DNA of 64,000 nucleotides from Natroniella sp046097105. GTDB taxonomy: Bacteria > Bacillota > Halanaerobiia > Halobacteroidales > Halobacteroidaceae. Below the pieces are notes generated by a model, which was given only the letters and a program-made list of their open reading frames with translations, searched no databases and was not told the origin of the DNA. The stretch is taken from contig NZ_CP175562.1 in assembly GCF_046097105.1 (NCBI RefSeq), forward strand, positions 744,001 to 808,000, in the 5' to 3' direction. Positions 7,968 through 17,166 of this stretch are shown piece after piece. A program made the position numbers and the translations under genes. How positions within the stretch are numbered: the stretch's first letter is position 1; each line of letters begins with the position of its first letter.

Positions 7968-9074
7968 TTAGATAACCTCTTCAACGTTATAGTCAGTAAG
8001 TTCTTTTTCTAAATTAACTAGCAAAGGTTTATCAATTTTTCTATTATTAATTTTTAGAATTTGAACCAATGGCTTTGTAATATCATTATTAATTTCTATT
8101 ACTATTCCTTCTAATAGCAGGCTATTAGTTTTATTATATAATCGTACTCTACTACCTGAGGGAAATGGAACTAAATAATTTAAAACTTTTTTGATAATTT
8201 CATTATCCAATTGATTATTTTTTGTCATAGAAGTTAAATGCTTGATAATTTCTTTGTTTTTTAAAGCATTACGATAGCTTCTATTATTCTGTAAAGCATC
8301 AAAGATATCTGCTATGGTTACTATTCTAGAAAAGGGATGAATATCTTCTTTAGATAAGCCTAAAGGATAACCAGATCCATCACATTTTTCATGATGCTGA
8401 TGGGCGATTATAGCAGAAATTTCAGGTATATTAGGAGATGAAATTAGAGTTTGATAACTATAAGCGGAATGTTCTTTTACCTTTTCAAACTCTTTGTCAC
8501 TTAACTTTCCTTTCTTATTTAATATTTCAGAAGGAATTTTTATTTTTCCAATATCGTGTAAAAAAGCTCCTAAACCTAACGGCCTTAATTCTTTTTTATG
8601 ATAATTTAAAATTTTGGCAATTATAAGTGATAAAATTGTTACATTGGTAGAATGAAAGAATAATTCATCATCTAGTTTTCTAATATCTCGTAAGTTGACA
8701 AGTAAGTTTTCATTATTAAAAATATCATTCAGTAGTTCATCGATTATATCAAGAAGTTCTTCTTGGTTGAATAATTTTTTTTCTTTTTTAGATTTATTAA
8801 TAGAGATATTTTCTGTATTGAAGGCAGTTATATATTTTTTAGCAGTAGTTACTGCTAATTTTTTTGTACTTTCTTTGACTAGGCGTTTTGGTTTAATATT
8901 TTTGGTTAGATTGGTCTTAACATAAACATGTGTGATTCCGTAACCTTTTAATTTTTTTATAATATCTTTTGTTAATAGTGATCCTTCTTTCAGTAATATA
9001 TTCCCATTAGACGAATATATATCTTTTGCTAAAACACTACCTTCTTCTATGCTACTCAGTTTGGTTAGAATCAT
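7968..9074 (-). CDS. HD-GYP domain protein (putative c-di-GMP phosphodiesterase)
   Basis: The 368-residue product begins with a segment (about 1-60) of the type often preceding HD-GYP domains. The HD-GYP domain follows with LHDIGKIKIPSEILNKKG and HHEKCDGSGYPLGLS (HD and GYP signatures both present), then IVTIADIFDALQN. The C-terminal 70 residues (PFPSGSRVRLYNK onward) match the beta-rich tail common in this architecture. Intact metal and GYP residues suggest active hydrolysis of c-di-GMP. It probably links to the motility and chemotaxis functions nearby. The gene has a strong ggggggat ribosome site and no partner. Confidence 0.87.
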   Translation of the reverse strand: MILTKLSSIEEGSVLAKDIYSSNGNILLKEGSLLTKDIIKKLKGYGITHVYVKTNLTKNIKPKRLVKESTKKLAVTTAKKYITAFNTENISINKSKKEKKLFNQEELLDIIDELLNDIFNNENLLVNLRDIRKLDDELFFHSTNVTILSLIIAKILNYHKKELRPLGLGAFLHDIGKIKIPSEILNKKGKLSDKEFEKVKEHSAYSYQTLISSPNIPEISAIIAHQHHEKCDGSGYPLGLSKEDIHPFSRIVTIADIFDALQNNRSYRNALKNKEIIKHLTSMTKNNQLDNEIIKKVLNYLVPFPSGSRVRLYNKTNSLLLEGIVIEINNDITKPLVQILKINNRKIDKPLLVNLEKELTDYNVEEVI

Positions 9075-9362
9075 TAGTAAATCCCCCCAAAAAAAATATA
9101 TTATTCACCTCTAATATCAGCCTGATTATAAAATGCATTAAATTTATGTTCTATGCTTTTAATTCTCGATTTAAAGTTAATCTCCTGTGAAAATATTAGC
9201 AAAAATTACTTTTTTAGTTTAAATTAAATGGTGAGAAAGGAGGATATAGAAGAAACAAGATGTAATTAGTAATAAGGCTAACTTTTTGTAGAATAAGGTA
9301 TAAGCTAGTAATTTATTAGTAAAGGACTTGATTTAAGAGAAAGTGGGGTTATAGAAGTTATT

Positions 9363-10001
9363 ATGAACGAAAAGGTAATCTTAGTCCATGGATATAATAA
9401 AGACAAAAGTGATATGTCAGTTTTAAAGAGTAATTTAGAGAAGGAAGGTTACCAAGGTATTTTAGTCGATCTTCCATTGAGATTTGAAGAGGTCAAGGCT
9501 GCTACTAAGATCTTTGCCAAAAAGATTAAAAAGATTATTATTAATTTAGAAAGAGAGGAAGAGCTCAACTTTGTTGGGCATAGTACCGGTGGATTGGTTA
9601 TTAGAAATTTCTTAGACAATAGAAAGTTAAGGTTTAAGTTAGGAAGGGTTGTCTTGATTGCTACGCCAAACCAAGGGAGTCGCTTAGCAGAGATTGCTTC
9701 AATAATAAAGCCTTTTACCTATTTATTTAAGACGCTAGATTCATTACAACCTGCAAGGATAAAAGAGTTAGGATTATCTTCTTTTAAAGGGGTTGAAGTA
9801 GGAGCAATAGCAGGAAATAAGAACAATCTCTTCCTTGGCACACTATTAAAGGAAGAAAATGATGGTCGGGTTAGAGTCGATTCTGTTAGATATGAAGGGT
9901 TGAGTGATTTTATAATTTTACCGTATGGGCATAAAGAGATTCATCATCAAGGTAAAACAGCCAAGGTGGCTGCTGACTTTTTAAGAGAAGGAAAATTTTA
10001 A
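9363..10001 (+). CDS. Alpha/beta-hydrolase, lipase-like
   Basis: The 212-residue product shows an alpha/beta-hydrolase layout: KVILVHGYNKDKSDM for the oxyanion loop, nucleophile elbow FVGHSTGGLVIRNFL (GHSTGG), a following VVLIATPNQGSRLAEI strand, and a late HKEIHHQGKTAKVAADFL that supplies the catalytic His. It has no signal peptide, so it is cytosolic. It resembles small lipase/PGAP1-like esterases; the substrate is unknown. The 288-base region upstream holds no gene I can support. Confidence 0.78.
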   Translation: MNEKVILVHGYNKDKSDMSVLKSNLEKEGYQGILVDLPLRFEEVKAATKIFAKKIKKIIINLEREEELNFVGHSTGGLVIRNFLDNRKLRFKLGRVVLIATPNQGSRLAEIASIIKPFTYLFKTLDSLQPARIKELGLSSFKGVEVGAIAGNKNNLFLGTLLKEENDGRVRVDSVRYEGLSDFIILPYGHKEIHHQGKTAKVAADFLREGKF

Positions 10002-10056
10002 AGAGTAATTAATTCAATAAGAAGCCTTTTGTTTAAGAGGTATAGAAAATATAGTT

Positions 10057-10506
10057 TTAAAATACTTGATCGCCATATTTTTTTAGGAGTAAAGCGATAA
10101 GTACACCTAAAAGTAAGTGATTGAATAGAAACGATAAACTACCGGCAACTGAATTTGGATCTATTCTACTGATACCTGTTCTTACTGCTAATGTGAATAT
10201 AGATATCCAGGCAAAACCTCCAATTAACAACCCTTTCAATAAATAATTTTTAAAGCCTACATATAAAAAGAAATATACAGCAAAAATACTGACCATAGTT
10301 GCGAGCATATAATCTGTAAAACCTCCTACTATTATACCATAGGATTTAGCTTCTTCGATTGATAGATATGCAGATGCAGCAAATTGCCAAATATGATAAT
10401 CCTGTAATCCGATAAAATAACTTATAAACCCTACAATATTTCTAATTATATTGGCTATTATACCTGCAAAGATGCCAAGTGTAATTTCATCTTCAATAAT
10501 AATCAA
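10057..10506 (-). CDS. Four-helix membrane protein of unknown function, 149 aa
   Basis: The start is TTG after aggaggggaaatt. The protein is almost wholly hydrophobic with about four membrane segments (near 8-32, 58-84, 88-108, 122-142). It looks like a small Bacillota integral membrane family, but I cannot name it. It is monocistronic, convergent with the hydrolase gene. Confidence 0.65.
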   Translation of the reverse strand: MIIIEDEITLGIFAGIIANIIRNIVGFISYFIGLQDYHIWQFAASAYLSIEEAKSYGIIVGGFTDYMLATMVSIFAVYFFLYVGFKNYLLKGLLIGGFAWISIFTLAVRTGISRIDPNSVAGSLSFLFNHLLLGVLIALLLKKYGDQVF

Positions 10507-10772
10507 AATTTCCCCTCCTAATTAAGAGTATTATAAAGCTGAAGTAGGAGAATTAGAGTATATGGAATCAATTAAACAAATAAATTATAATATTAGTAGT
10601 TTAAGCAATATTAATATTTGGTATTCAAATTAAAGAGAAGATCATCTCAATTATAGCTGAAAATATTTAAAGAAATTATTATTATTGAAGAGGCTGAAAT
10701 AATGACCTTTGTTGATAAGATTTTAGATTTAATTAGGAATGGAATTAAGAATAATTAAGAGGAGGAAGGAAA

Positions 10773-11393
10773 ATGGCTCTATTAGAACTGAAAGAGGTAG
10801 AAAAGATTTATCGGCAAGGTAAAGTTGAAGTGCCTGCTTTAAGGGGAGTAGATCTGTTGATAGATAAGGGTGAGTTTAGTTCAATAGCAGGGCCTTCTGG
10901 TTCAGGAAAGACGACACTTTTAAATATGATTGGTTGTCTTGACCAACCTACTAAGGGTGAGATTTATCTAGAGGGGGAGAAGATCAGTCAGTTAGATAAG
11001 AATCAACTTGCTTTATTGAGACGTAAGAATTTAGGGTTTATCTTTCAAGGTTATAATTTGATTCCTGTTTTGAGTGTTTATGAAAATGTGGAGTTTGCTC
11101 TACAATTATTAAAGGATATGAATAGTAAAGAAATGAAAGATAAGGTGATGGAGATTTTAGCAGCGGTTGGCTTAGCAGAGATGGCTGATCGCAAACCTAA
11201 TGAGTTGTCAGGAGGCCAAAAGCAGAGGGTTGCCATTGCTAGAGCATTAGTCAAGGAACCAAAGATTGTACTGGCGGATGAACCAACGGCTAATCTTGAT
11301 TCTGAAACCAGCACCGATGTATTGGAGGTAATGGTGGAGATGAATCAAAAATTAGAGACTACTTTTATCTTTTCAACCCATGATCCGTTTTAA
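10773..11393 (+). CDS. ABC transporter ATPase (MacB/LolD type), C-terminally truncated
   Basis: Walker A (GPSGSGKTTLLNMIG), Q-loop (GFIFQGYNLIP), signature (LSGGQKQRVAIARAL), Walker B (IVLADEPTANLDS) and H-loop (FIFSTHD) are all present. The chain ends two residues after the H-loop, at 206 residues, where LolD/MacB ATPases usually continue for another 20 or so. No FtsX-type permease follows. Short open frames after the stop encode only a single hydrophobic stretch (FVILVLILVAGFYEKIF). I infer a decayed transporter operon whose ATPase may be non-functional. Confidence 0.8.
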   Translation: MALLELKEVEKIYRQGKVEVPALRGVDLLIDKGEFSSIAGPSGSGKTTLLNMIGCLDQPTKGEIYLEGEKISQLDKNQLALLRRKNLGFIFQGYNLIPVLSVYENVEFALQLLKDMNSKEMKDKVMEILAAVGLAEMADRKPNELSGGQKQRVAIARALVKEPKIVLADEPTANLDSETSTDVLEVMVEMNQKLETTFIFSTHDPF

Positions 11394-11546
11394 TAGAATC
11401 TTATTTTCTTAATTTTGGTGGTTTTGTTATACTAGTTTTAATTTTAGTAGCAGGTTTTTATGAAAAGATATTTTGATGATAAAAATCACTTTAAGGCTAA
11501 AAATGTCGAACTTTCAGTGAAAAAGGTAATTTTTACGTTTGGAAAA
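11394..11546. other. Decayed sequence after the ABC ATPase
   Basis: No intact gene. One frame encodes FLNFGGFVILVLILVAGFYE before a stop, possibly the remnant of a membrane protein. Confidence 0.35.
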
Positions 11547-11690
11547 AAGGATAAATTGAAGCTAATATAGAAAGTAATATATAAGTTTAATGAAAAAACA
11601 ACTCCTTAAATTGGGAATGAAGATATAAATTAAAATTTATTTTATTAAATTATTAGATCAGCTAACGAATTAGTTAAACTATATTATACG
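11547..11690 (+). promoter_or_regulatory. MCP upstream block, second copy
   Basis: AAGGATAAATTGAAGCTAAT plus ATAGA (11547 onward) and aaattattagatcagctaa (about 11646-11664) match the blocks before the MCPs at 2896 and, for the first part, 13618. Confidence 0.5.
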
Positions 11691-11702
11691 AGGAGGTATT
11701 TA

Positions 11703-13079
11703 ATGAAGAATACCGCTATTTTAGATCATGAAATTAAAGTTAATAAGGTCTTAAGTTTGGTCTTGCCAGGAGTAAATTTCTTCTTCTTTTTATTTTTCTA
11801 TTTTTTTGGGGGATTAGATTTTTCTATTAGTTCTATCATGTTAGTAAGTTCTTTTCTTTTCTTTTTAATCAGGTTTTTAGATGGTACAAAGTATTCTTAT
11901 TTAAGTAAGTACCTTTATACTATCGGGTTTTCATTTTTATTAGTTTTTTTAATGTCTTTTTTAGGAGTTAACAATCAAGGTGTTCCTTTTGCTTTATTTA
12001 TGGGGTTGATTAGTGCTACAATATATTATAATAAAAGGTTGATTATAGCATATGCATTATCTTCAATAATATTTAATTTAATTGGTTATAATCTCTTTCA
12101 AGGGGCATATATAAGTAATTATAGTAGTATTATTATTTTGAGTATATTAGTAACATTTATTTTTTCTTCGTGTATTGCTTATTTTCTTGTTAAAGAAGGA
12201 AATAAATTAATCACTAAATCTGAGAAGAGTAAATTAGATGCAAAAAGATCAGAAGGTGATTTAAGAAAAGTACTTAAAGAAGTAAAGGGAGTTATTAATG
12301 AGATATCAGCTTATAGTGAAGAATTATCAGCATCAGCTGAAGAAGGAAATGCCACTATAGAAACTACTAATAATTTGATTCAAAGTATCTCATCAGGCAT
12401 TCAACAGATTTCAGCTGGTGCTGAAGAAGTAGCGAGTTTTTCTCAAGAAACTACTTCACAGACTGATATAGGTAGTCAAAATATTGATACTACAGTAAAT
12501 AGCATTGAAGAAATAAATCAAGCTGTTAATGAGACTGTAGAAGTTATCAATGAATTAGATCAAAATTCAAAAGAGATAGAGCAGATAGTTGAATTGATTA
12601 CCAATATAGCAGAACAGACCAATCTATTAGCTTTAAATGCAGCTATTGAAGCTGCTAGGGCAGGTTCTAGTACAGAAGGTGGGCAAGGTTTTGCTGTTGT
12701 AGCAGAAGAGATCAGACAGTTAGCAAGTGAGACTGCTGAAGCAGCAGATGAAATTGCTAATTTAGTTGTAAAAACACAGAAACAGTCTAAAAAAGGAATT
12801 GATAAAGTTAAAGATGTGGAAATAAAAGCTGAGGAAGGTCAAAGGATTGCTGAAAAGACTGGAGAAGTATTTGATGAAATTAAAAGTTCAGTAGAGGAAA
12901 CATCAATTCAGATAGAACAGACTGCTAGTGCAACTAATGAGTTGGCCCAAGATAGTGATGAGATAAGAAGTGCAACAGATGATGTAAATAATATGTCTGA
13001 TGAAATTTCTAATTCAGCACAAGAGTTAGCAGAAATGGCACAAAAATTACAAAGGTTAGTGGAACAGTTTGATGTATAA
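11703..13079 (+). CDS. Methyl-accepting chemotaxis protein with multi-TM N-terminus, no HAMP
   Basis: The 458-residue product has about six membrane segments in residues 15-165, little outside the membrane, then directly the MCP signalling domain. There is no HAMP or periplasmic sensor. The hairpin tip reads NAAIEAARAGSSTEGGQGF with a short SSTEGG insertion relative to the common AGEQGRGF form. The C-terminus (QRLVEQFDV) lacks a CheR-tethering pentapeptide. It may sense membrane properties or a membrane-permeant signal. The last 185 coding bases are almost identical to the MCP at 13618. RBS cgaggaggt. Confidence 0.88.
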   Translation: MKNTAILDHEIKVNKVLSLVLPGVNFFFFLFFYFFGGLDFSISSIMLVSSFLFFLIRFLDGTKYSYLSKYLYTIGFSFLLVFLMSFLGVNNQGVPFALFMGLISATIYYNKRLIIAYALSSIIFNLIGYNLFQGAYISNYSSIIILSILVTFIFSSCIAYFLVKEGNKLITKSEKSKLDAKRSEGDLRKVLKEVKGVINEISAYSEELSASAEEGNATIETTNNLIQSISSGIQQISAGAEEVASFSQETTSQTDIGSQNIDTTVNSIEEINQAVNETVEVINELDQNSKEIEQIVELITNIAEQTNLLALNAAIEAARAGSSTEGGQGFAVVAEEIRQLASETAEAADEIANLVVKTQKQSKKGIDKVKDVEIKAEEGQRIAEKTGEVFDEIKSSVEETSIQIEQTASATNELAQDSDEIRSATDDVNNMSDEISNSAQELAEMAQKLQRLVEQFDV

Positions 13080-13089
13080 ATTTTGATAG
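12895..13089 (+). repeat. 195-bp duplicate, copy 1
   Basis: Identical to 15059-15253 except for one base by eye (GTGGAACAG versus GTGAAACAG). The identity runs 10 bases past the stop codons. Confidence 0.9.
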
Positions 13090-13276
13090 TAAGCAAATAA
13101 ATATTTATAAGTTTTTTTAAGAGTTTTTGGCCGTTTTCTTGATATTTGTAATAAGACAAAATAGCCTTTTTATGTAGAGAAAAGAAGTTTTTGGGGTTTA
13201 TGATTACAGGCGATTCAATATATGATGATAGCAATGTGATTGGTGTTTTGAATATGCTATTGATATAATTGAGAAG

Positions 13277-13369
13277 GTAGCTATGGAATAAATTATGGCT
13301 AATGTTTAAGAATTTAGTGGAATGGCAGAAAAATTAAATAATATGGCTGGTAAATTATTTTCTAAATAA
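13277..13369 (+). pseudogene. MCP C-terminal remnant
   Basis: One frame reads VAME*IMANV*EFSGMAEKL then NNMAGKLFSK and a stop, like a degraded MCP tail. Both internal stops are TAA where CAA (Gln) would fit. It lies between two intact MCP genes and suggests a third copy once existed here. The rest of 13090-13440 holds no gene. Confidence 0.5.
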
Positions 13370-13440
13370 ACTTAGAGATTAAGAAGATAGTTTGTCTGTC
13401 TGGTAAGTAATAGAATTTAATTATCTAGAAAGATAAGAAA

Positions 13441-13474
13441 TAAAAGGGATCTGGGTTCAGATCCCTTTTAAAAT
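13441..13474 (+). terminator. Intrinsic terminator
   Basis: Arms taaaagggatctg and cagatccctttta (13 bases, perfect) with loop ggtt, then a weak A/T run. Confidence 0.8.
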
Positions 13475-13534
13475 ACCAAAACAACTATAAAATCGACAAA
13501 TCTAGTTAAAAAACTACTTTTTGAGTGTGGACCC

Positions 13535-13573
13535 AAGGATAAATAAAGAGTAATATAGATGTTAATTATAATT
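13535..13573 (+). promoter_or_regulatory. MCP upstream block, third copy
   Basis: AAGGATAAATAAAGAGTAAT plus ATAGA matches 2763 and 11547. About 45 bases upstream also resemble the 11500-11546 region, so the promoter probably duplicated with the gene. Confidence 0.5.
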
Positions 13574-13617
13574 TTGAAAGTAGGATTAAAATTAATAAAA
13601 TGAAAGGAGAACTGATA

Positions 13618-15243
13618 ATGAATAAAGAAAGAACTAGGATATTATTTTTTCTATTATTAGGGTTTTTATTTCCTCCAGTAGTGTGGAATTTTATTATGTG
13701 GTTTTTTCAAATAGTTAATAGTGAAGAATTGATTAGTTTGGCTTTAGTTCCTACACAAGGGATATTTGCAATTGGATATATTTCATTTATTATCTTATAT
13801 GCTAATAAAAACTTAAAAAAGATAGAAGAATATGAACAAGGGCAGGAAAATTTGGAGGAGATACAAAAAATAATTTCTTCTTTTCCTAAATTTTATATAG
13901 TTAATATTATTATTTATTGTATAATCGGACCCAATTCAGGAATGTTAATGGTAGATTTTTTAGCTAGGACTGAATATATATATGGGTTGTTATTAGGAGT
14001 AGCTCTTATTTTATTGTTTAGTTTACCATTTTTCAATTTAGTAATTTATTTTTTTCAAAGATATGTTTCAGAAATTCCATTATCTAATAATAACAAGTTT
14101 TTATCATTGAAGGTTAAATTAGGAATTAATATTATCGTTACGGTAATTGGAGTATTATCTTTATTTAGTTTATTTAATCTTGTTGTATTTAGTCTTAATT
14201 TACAATTAGATTACCGAGAATTATTATTTAAAAATATATTTTTAATATTAATCAGCTTAGTTATATCTTTGATTAACTTTACTACATTATCTAAACAGAT
14301 TATCAAGCCTATAACTGCCGTGATTTCCCAAGGGCAACAAGGCGATTTTACTAAAAAGCTATCATTTTTTGTTAGAGATGAAATAGGAGAGTTGATTGCT
14401 ACTTTTAATTTGATCATTGGGAATTTTCAAGGGTTAATCTCTGAAATAAATAGTATAGTTGAAAATTTATCAGCTTATAGTGAAGAGTTGTCAGCATCAG
14501 CTGAAGAAGGAAATGCTACTATAGAAACTACTAATGATTTGATTCAAAGTATCTCATCAAGCATTCAGCAGATTTCAGCTAGTGCTGAAGAAGTAGCGAG
14601 TTTTTCTCAAGAAACTACTTCACAGACTAATATAGGTAGTCAAAATATTGAGACTACAGTAAATAGCATTGAAGAAATAAATCAAGCAGTTAATGAAACT
14701 GTGGGAGTTATCAATGAATTGGATCAAAATTCAAAAGAGATAGAGCAGATAGTTGAATTGATTACCAATATAGCAGAACAGACTAATCTATTGGCCTTAA
14801 ATGCAGCTATTGAAGCTGCTAGGGCAGGTTCTAATACAGAAGGTGGGCAAGGTTTTGCTGTTGTAGCAGAAGAGATCAGACAGCTAGCAAGTGAAACTGC
14901 TGAGGCAACTGATGAAATTGCTAGGCTGGTTATAAGAACTCAAAAGCAATCTCAAGCAGGAATAAAGAAGATTAGAGAGGTGGCAGAAAAGACTAAACAA
15001 GGTCAAGAAATTGTAGAAAAGACCGGAGGTGTATTTGCACAAATTAAGAGCTCAATCCAGGAAACATCAATTCAGATAGAACAGACTGCTAGTGCAACTA
15101 ATGAGTTGGCCCAAGATAGTGATGAGATAAGAAGTGCAACAGATGATGTAAATAATATGTCTGATGAAATTTCTAATTCAGCACAAGAGTTAGCAGAAAT
15201 GGCACAAAAATTACAAAGGTTAGTGAAACAGTTTGATGTATAA
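13618..15243 (+). CDS. Methyl-accepting chemotaxis protein with HAMP
   Basis: ATG 13618 is preferred over 13600 because aaaggag lies between them with correct spacing. The 541-residue product has several membrane segments within residues 1-220, then a HAMP-like linker (KQIIKPITAVISQGQQGDF and DEIGELIATFNLI), then a signalling domain. The tip is NAAIEAARAGSNTEGGQGF. Its 3' end is almost identical to that of the MCP at 11703, and the signalling domains are close throughout, indicating recent duplication or gene conversion. It is monocistronic. Confidence 0.88.
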   Translation: MNKERTRILFFLLLGFLFPPVVWNFIMWFFQIVNSEELISLALVPTQGIFAIGYISFIILYANKNLKKIEEYEQGQENLEEIQKIISSFPKFYIVNIIIYCIIGPNSGMLMVDFLARTEYIYGLLLGVALILLFSLPFFNLVIYFFQRYVSEIPLSNNNKFLSLKVKLGINIIVTVIGVLSLFSLFNLVVFSLNLQLDYRELLFKNIFLILISLVISLINFTTLSKQIIKPITAVISQGQQGDFTKKLSFFVRDEIGELIATFNLIIGNFQGLISEINSIVENLSAYSEELSASAEEGNATIETTNDLIQSISSSIQQISASAEEVASFSQETTSQTNIGSQNIETTVNSIEEINQAVNETVGVINELDQNSKEIEQIVELITNIAEQTNLLALNAAIEAARAGSNTEGGQGFAVVAEEIRQLASETAEATDEIARLVIRTQKQSQAGIKKIREVAEKTKQGQEIVEKTGGVFAQIKSSIQETSIQIEQTASATNELAQDSDEIRSATDDVNNMSDEISNSAQELAEMAQKLQRLVKQFDV

Positions 15244-15253
15244 ATTTTGATAG
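15059..15253 (+). repeat. 195-bp duplicate, copy 2
   Basis: Partner of 12895-13089. Confidence 0.9.
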
Positions 15254-15323
15254 ACCAGTAATATTGCAGAAGAACTTAAATTAAGTCATGAAGTAGTTGA
15301 TCTTCTTTAAACTTTATTTATAA

Positions 15324-15407
15324 AAGCTTAGTGAGGAGTGGAATGAAGATGTAGTTATTATAGAAGCTGGAAATTATATTACTTATGATGATTTAGCTAT
15401 ATCATAG
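15324..15407 (+). pseudogene. Short coding remnant
   Basis: One frame encodes KLSEEWNEDVVIIEAGNY then ITYDDLAIS and a stop, with no start codon and an in-frame stop just upstream. It looks like the tail of a lost gene that I cannot name. Confidence 0.3.
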
Positions 15408-15442
15408 TGGATAGGTGTAAAAAGCTAAAAAAGATGAACTAT

Positions 15443-15478
15443 AAAAACCTCTTAGGATTGATGACTAGGAGGTTTTAT
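15443..15478 (+). terminator. Intrinsic terminator
   Basis: Stem aaaacctc...gaggtttt around a loop, ending in T-rich sequence. Confidence 0.75.
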
Positions 15479-15781
15479 TAATTATATTGTCTTACATATC
15501 TTCTAATTATCCCCTCCTTCAGAATTAGAAATATCATTGTGATTAACATAATTCCTCCTCTCTCTTTTTACTAATTATCACACCAACATAAGTTTCGAAC
15601 CAGGATAATGGTAAAATCAGTATTAATTGTTGAAGTGTTTTGTTCTTTGAGGTTTTAAAATTTTGAAGGATTTGTGAAGGAAATTAATGAACTTATGTAG
15701 AAATTTATGTTAGGAAGTAAAAAGATTTAAAAAAACACAAGTTATTTATAATAATTAATCTAGAATATGGAGGCATATAAA
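15479..15781. other. Intergenic, no gene seen
   Basis: An A/T-rich stretch with no open frame of note and no recognisable RNA. It ends in the ribosome site of the zinc-binding protein gene. Confidence 0.5.
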
Positions 15782-15967
15782 TTGAACTGTAGTAATTGTA
15801 GTAAGGAATTAAAAGCAGGAGAATTTATTAGAAGACGAGTAGTATATGGAGAAGTTATGGCTAGTAATGAACATTTTTGTAGGGAATGTAATGATAACTT
15901 AAGAGATGTAGTCGAATTACATGGCTGTGCACATTGTAGTAAACTTGCAGGAAAAAATAAACATTAA
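15782..15967 (+). CDS. Small four-CxxC-type zinc-binding protein, 61 aa
   Basis: TTG 15782 is chosen because ggagg at 15769-15773 overlaps the alternative ATG at 15767 and sits 8 bases before the TTG. Cys pairs: CSNC (residues 3-6), CREC near 39-42 and CAHC near 54-57. This suggests one or two zinc ribbons. It has no membrane segment. The family is not recognised; a role in regulation or protein contact is possible. Confidence 0.65.
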   Translation: MNCSNCSKELKAGEFIRRRVVYGEVMASNEHFCRECNDNLRDVVELHGCAHCSKLAGKNKH

Positions 15968-16115
15968 TATTTATTTTCATCTATCCTTTATCCTTTCCTT
16001 AAATTTGGCCCTAGTTTTATTTTAGGATAGCTTAAGATTTACTTTATCCAATTGTTATATAGTCACTTATGAATGTACAACTAAAGCTATTCACAAAACA
16101 AAAGGAGGCAATAAA

Positions 16116-16847
16116 ATGTTTAAGAAAATTGAAATCAAAACCGCATTAGATTTTGGTTGGAATGTTTTAAAGAATAATTATATTTATTTTATTGGATTAT
16201 TGATAGCTTATTGGTTTTTAATTGGTCTACAAATGGTATCATACGAACAATTAATCAGTAGGTTATTGTGGGGAGAGAGTGTTGGGGGTTATAGTTTCTT
16301 ATTACTGTTAGCACTTTTATTACAGTTTGCAATTTTTGTAATGATAATTAAGGTTGGTCTTTATTACTTAGAAAAAGATGATACTAATTCAGTAACCTTT
16401 GATCAGGATATTAAAATAAGTAAACTATTTGTTTCTTCTAAAAGTTTTCTCAAGATTTCTTTACATTATGTTGTTGCTTCTATTTTGTTTTATCTGATTG
16501 TATTTCAAGGATTATTACTTTTAGTTGTACCTGGAATTTATTTTGCGATTAAGTTTATCTTTTATATGTTTTATGTGATTGATAAGGAAGAATCTGCGAT
16601 TAAGGCTTTAGAAGAGAGTTATTATGCTACTGCAAAGAAAGAGATCAGTATTTTGTTTACTATTTTTTTATTATCTTCTTTAGTAATGTCTTGTTTTTTA
16701 GCTTACTTTATTCTGATCTTAATCTTCTCGGAAGGATTAGCGGTTATTTTATTTATAATAGCACTAAGTATTGTTATTCCACTTAATCTATTGGCTTTGA
16801 GTTATATTTATAAAAATAATCTGTCAGTTGAAGCTGGAAATAATTAG
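16116..16847 (+). CDS. Multi-pass membrane protein, 243 aa
   Basis: About six membrane segments. The middle part, VPGIYFAIKFIFYMFYVID followed by EESAIKALEESYYATAKK, resembles the core of YciC/DUF975/DUF4013-type membrane proteins, where a long cytosolic helix with an Ala-Leu-Glu-Glu-Ser run follows a Pro-Gly kink. Function unknown. RBS aaaggaggc. Monocistronic, followed by an imperfect terminator. Confidence 0.65.
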   Translation: MFKKIEIKTALDFGWNVLKNNYIYFIGLLIAYWFLIGLQMVSYEQLISRLLWGESVGGYSFLLLLALLLQFAIFVMIIKVGLYYLEKDDTNSVTFDQDIKISKLFVSSKSFLKISLHYVVASILFYLIVFQGLLLLVVPGIYFAIKFIFYMFYVIDKEESAIKALEESYYATAKKEISILFTIFLLSSLVMSCFLAYFILILIFSEGLAVILFIIALSIVIPLNLLALSYIYKNNLSVEAGNN

Positions 16848-16868
16848 TTTGAGTCTTTATTTATTCTT

Positions 16869-16920
16869 TCAAAGATCCTTAGGATTCCATTGAGATTTGG
16901 AATTTTAGGGATCTTTTGTT
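16869..16920 (+). terminator. Probable terminator
   Basis: Imperfect long stem: aaagatccttaggattcca pairs with ttggaattttagggatctttt, followed by gttt. Confidence 0.65.
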
Positions 16921-16968
16921 TAAAAAGCAACAAAAAATTAAAAATTAGAGGAGAAGTAAAAGAGGATA

Positions 16969-17085
16969 TAGAAATTTAATTGTGGCATTTGTGGGAAAAT
17001 GAGGTTAGAAGAGGATAGTAAAACTTATAATAGGTGTAACTTAGGTTTAATAGTGATAAACTATGGGTTAAACGGGGCTGCATAA
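16969..17085 (+). pseudogene. Possible small Cys-rich protein or its remnant
   Basis: The frame after the TAG at about 16966 reads KFNCGICGKMRLEEDSKTYN then RCNLGLIVINYGLNGAA. It has a CxxC pair and a third Cys, as in rubredoxin-like or small zinc proteins. No ATG/GTG/TTG lies in a usable place, so it is probably broken. No gene is otherwise present in 16921-17166. Confidence 0.3.
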
Positions 17086-17166
17086 AAATCTAAATATCTG
17101 ATAAGTAGTATGATAATAAGCTTTGATTTATCTGAGCATATTATATTATAGAAAGGATGTGGAGTA

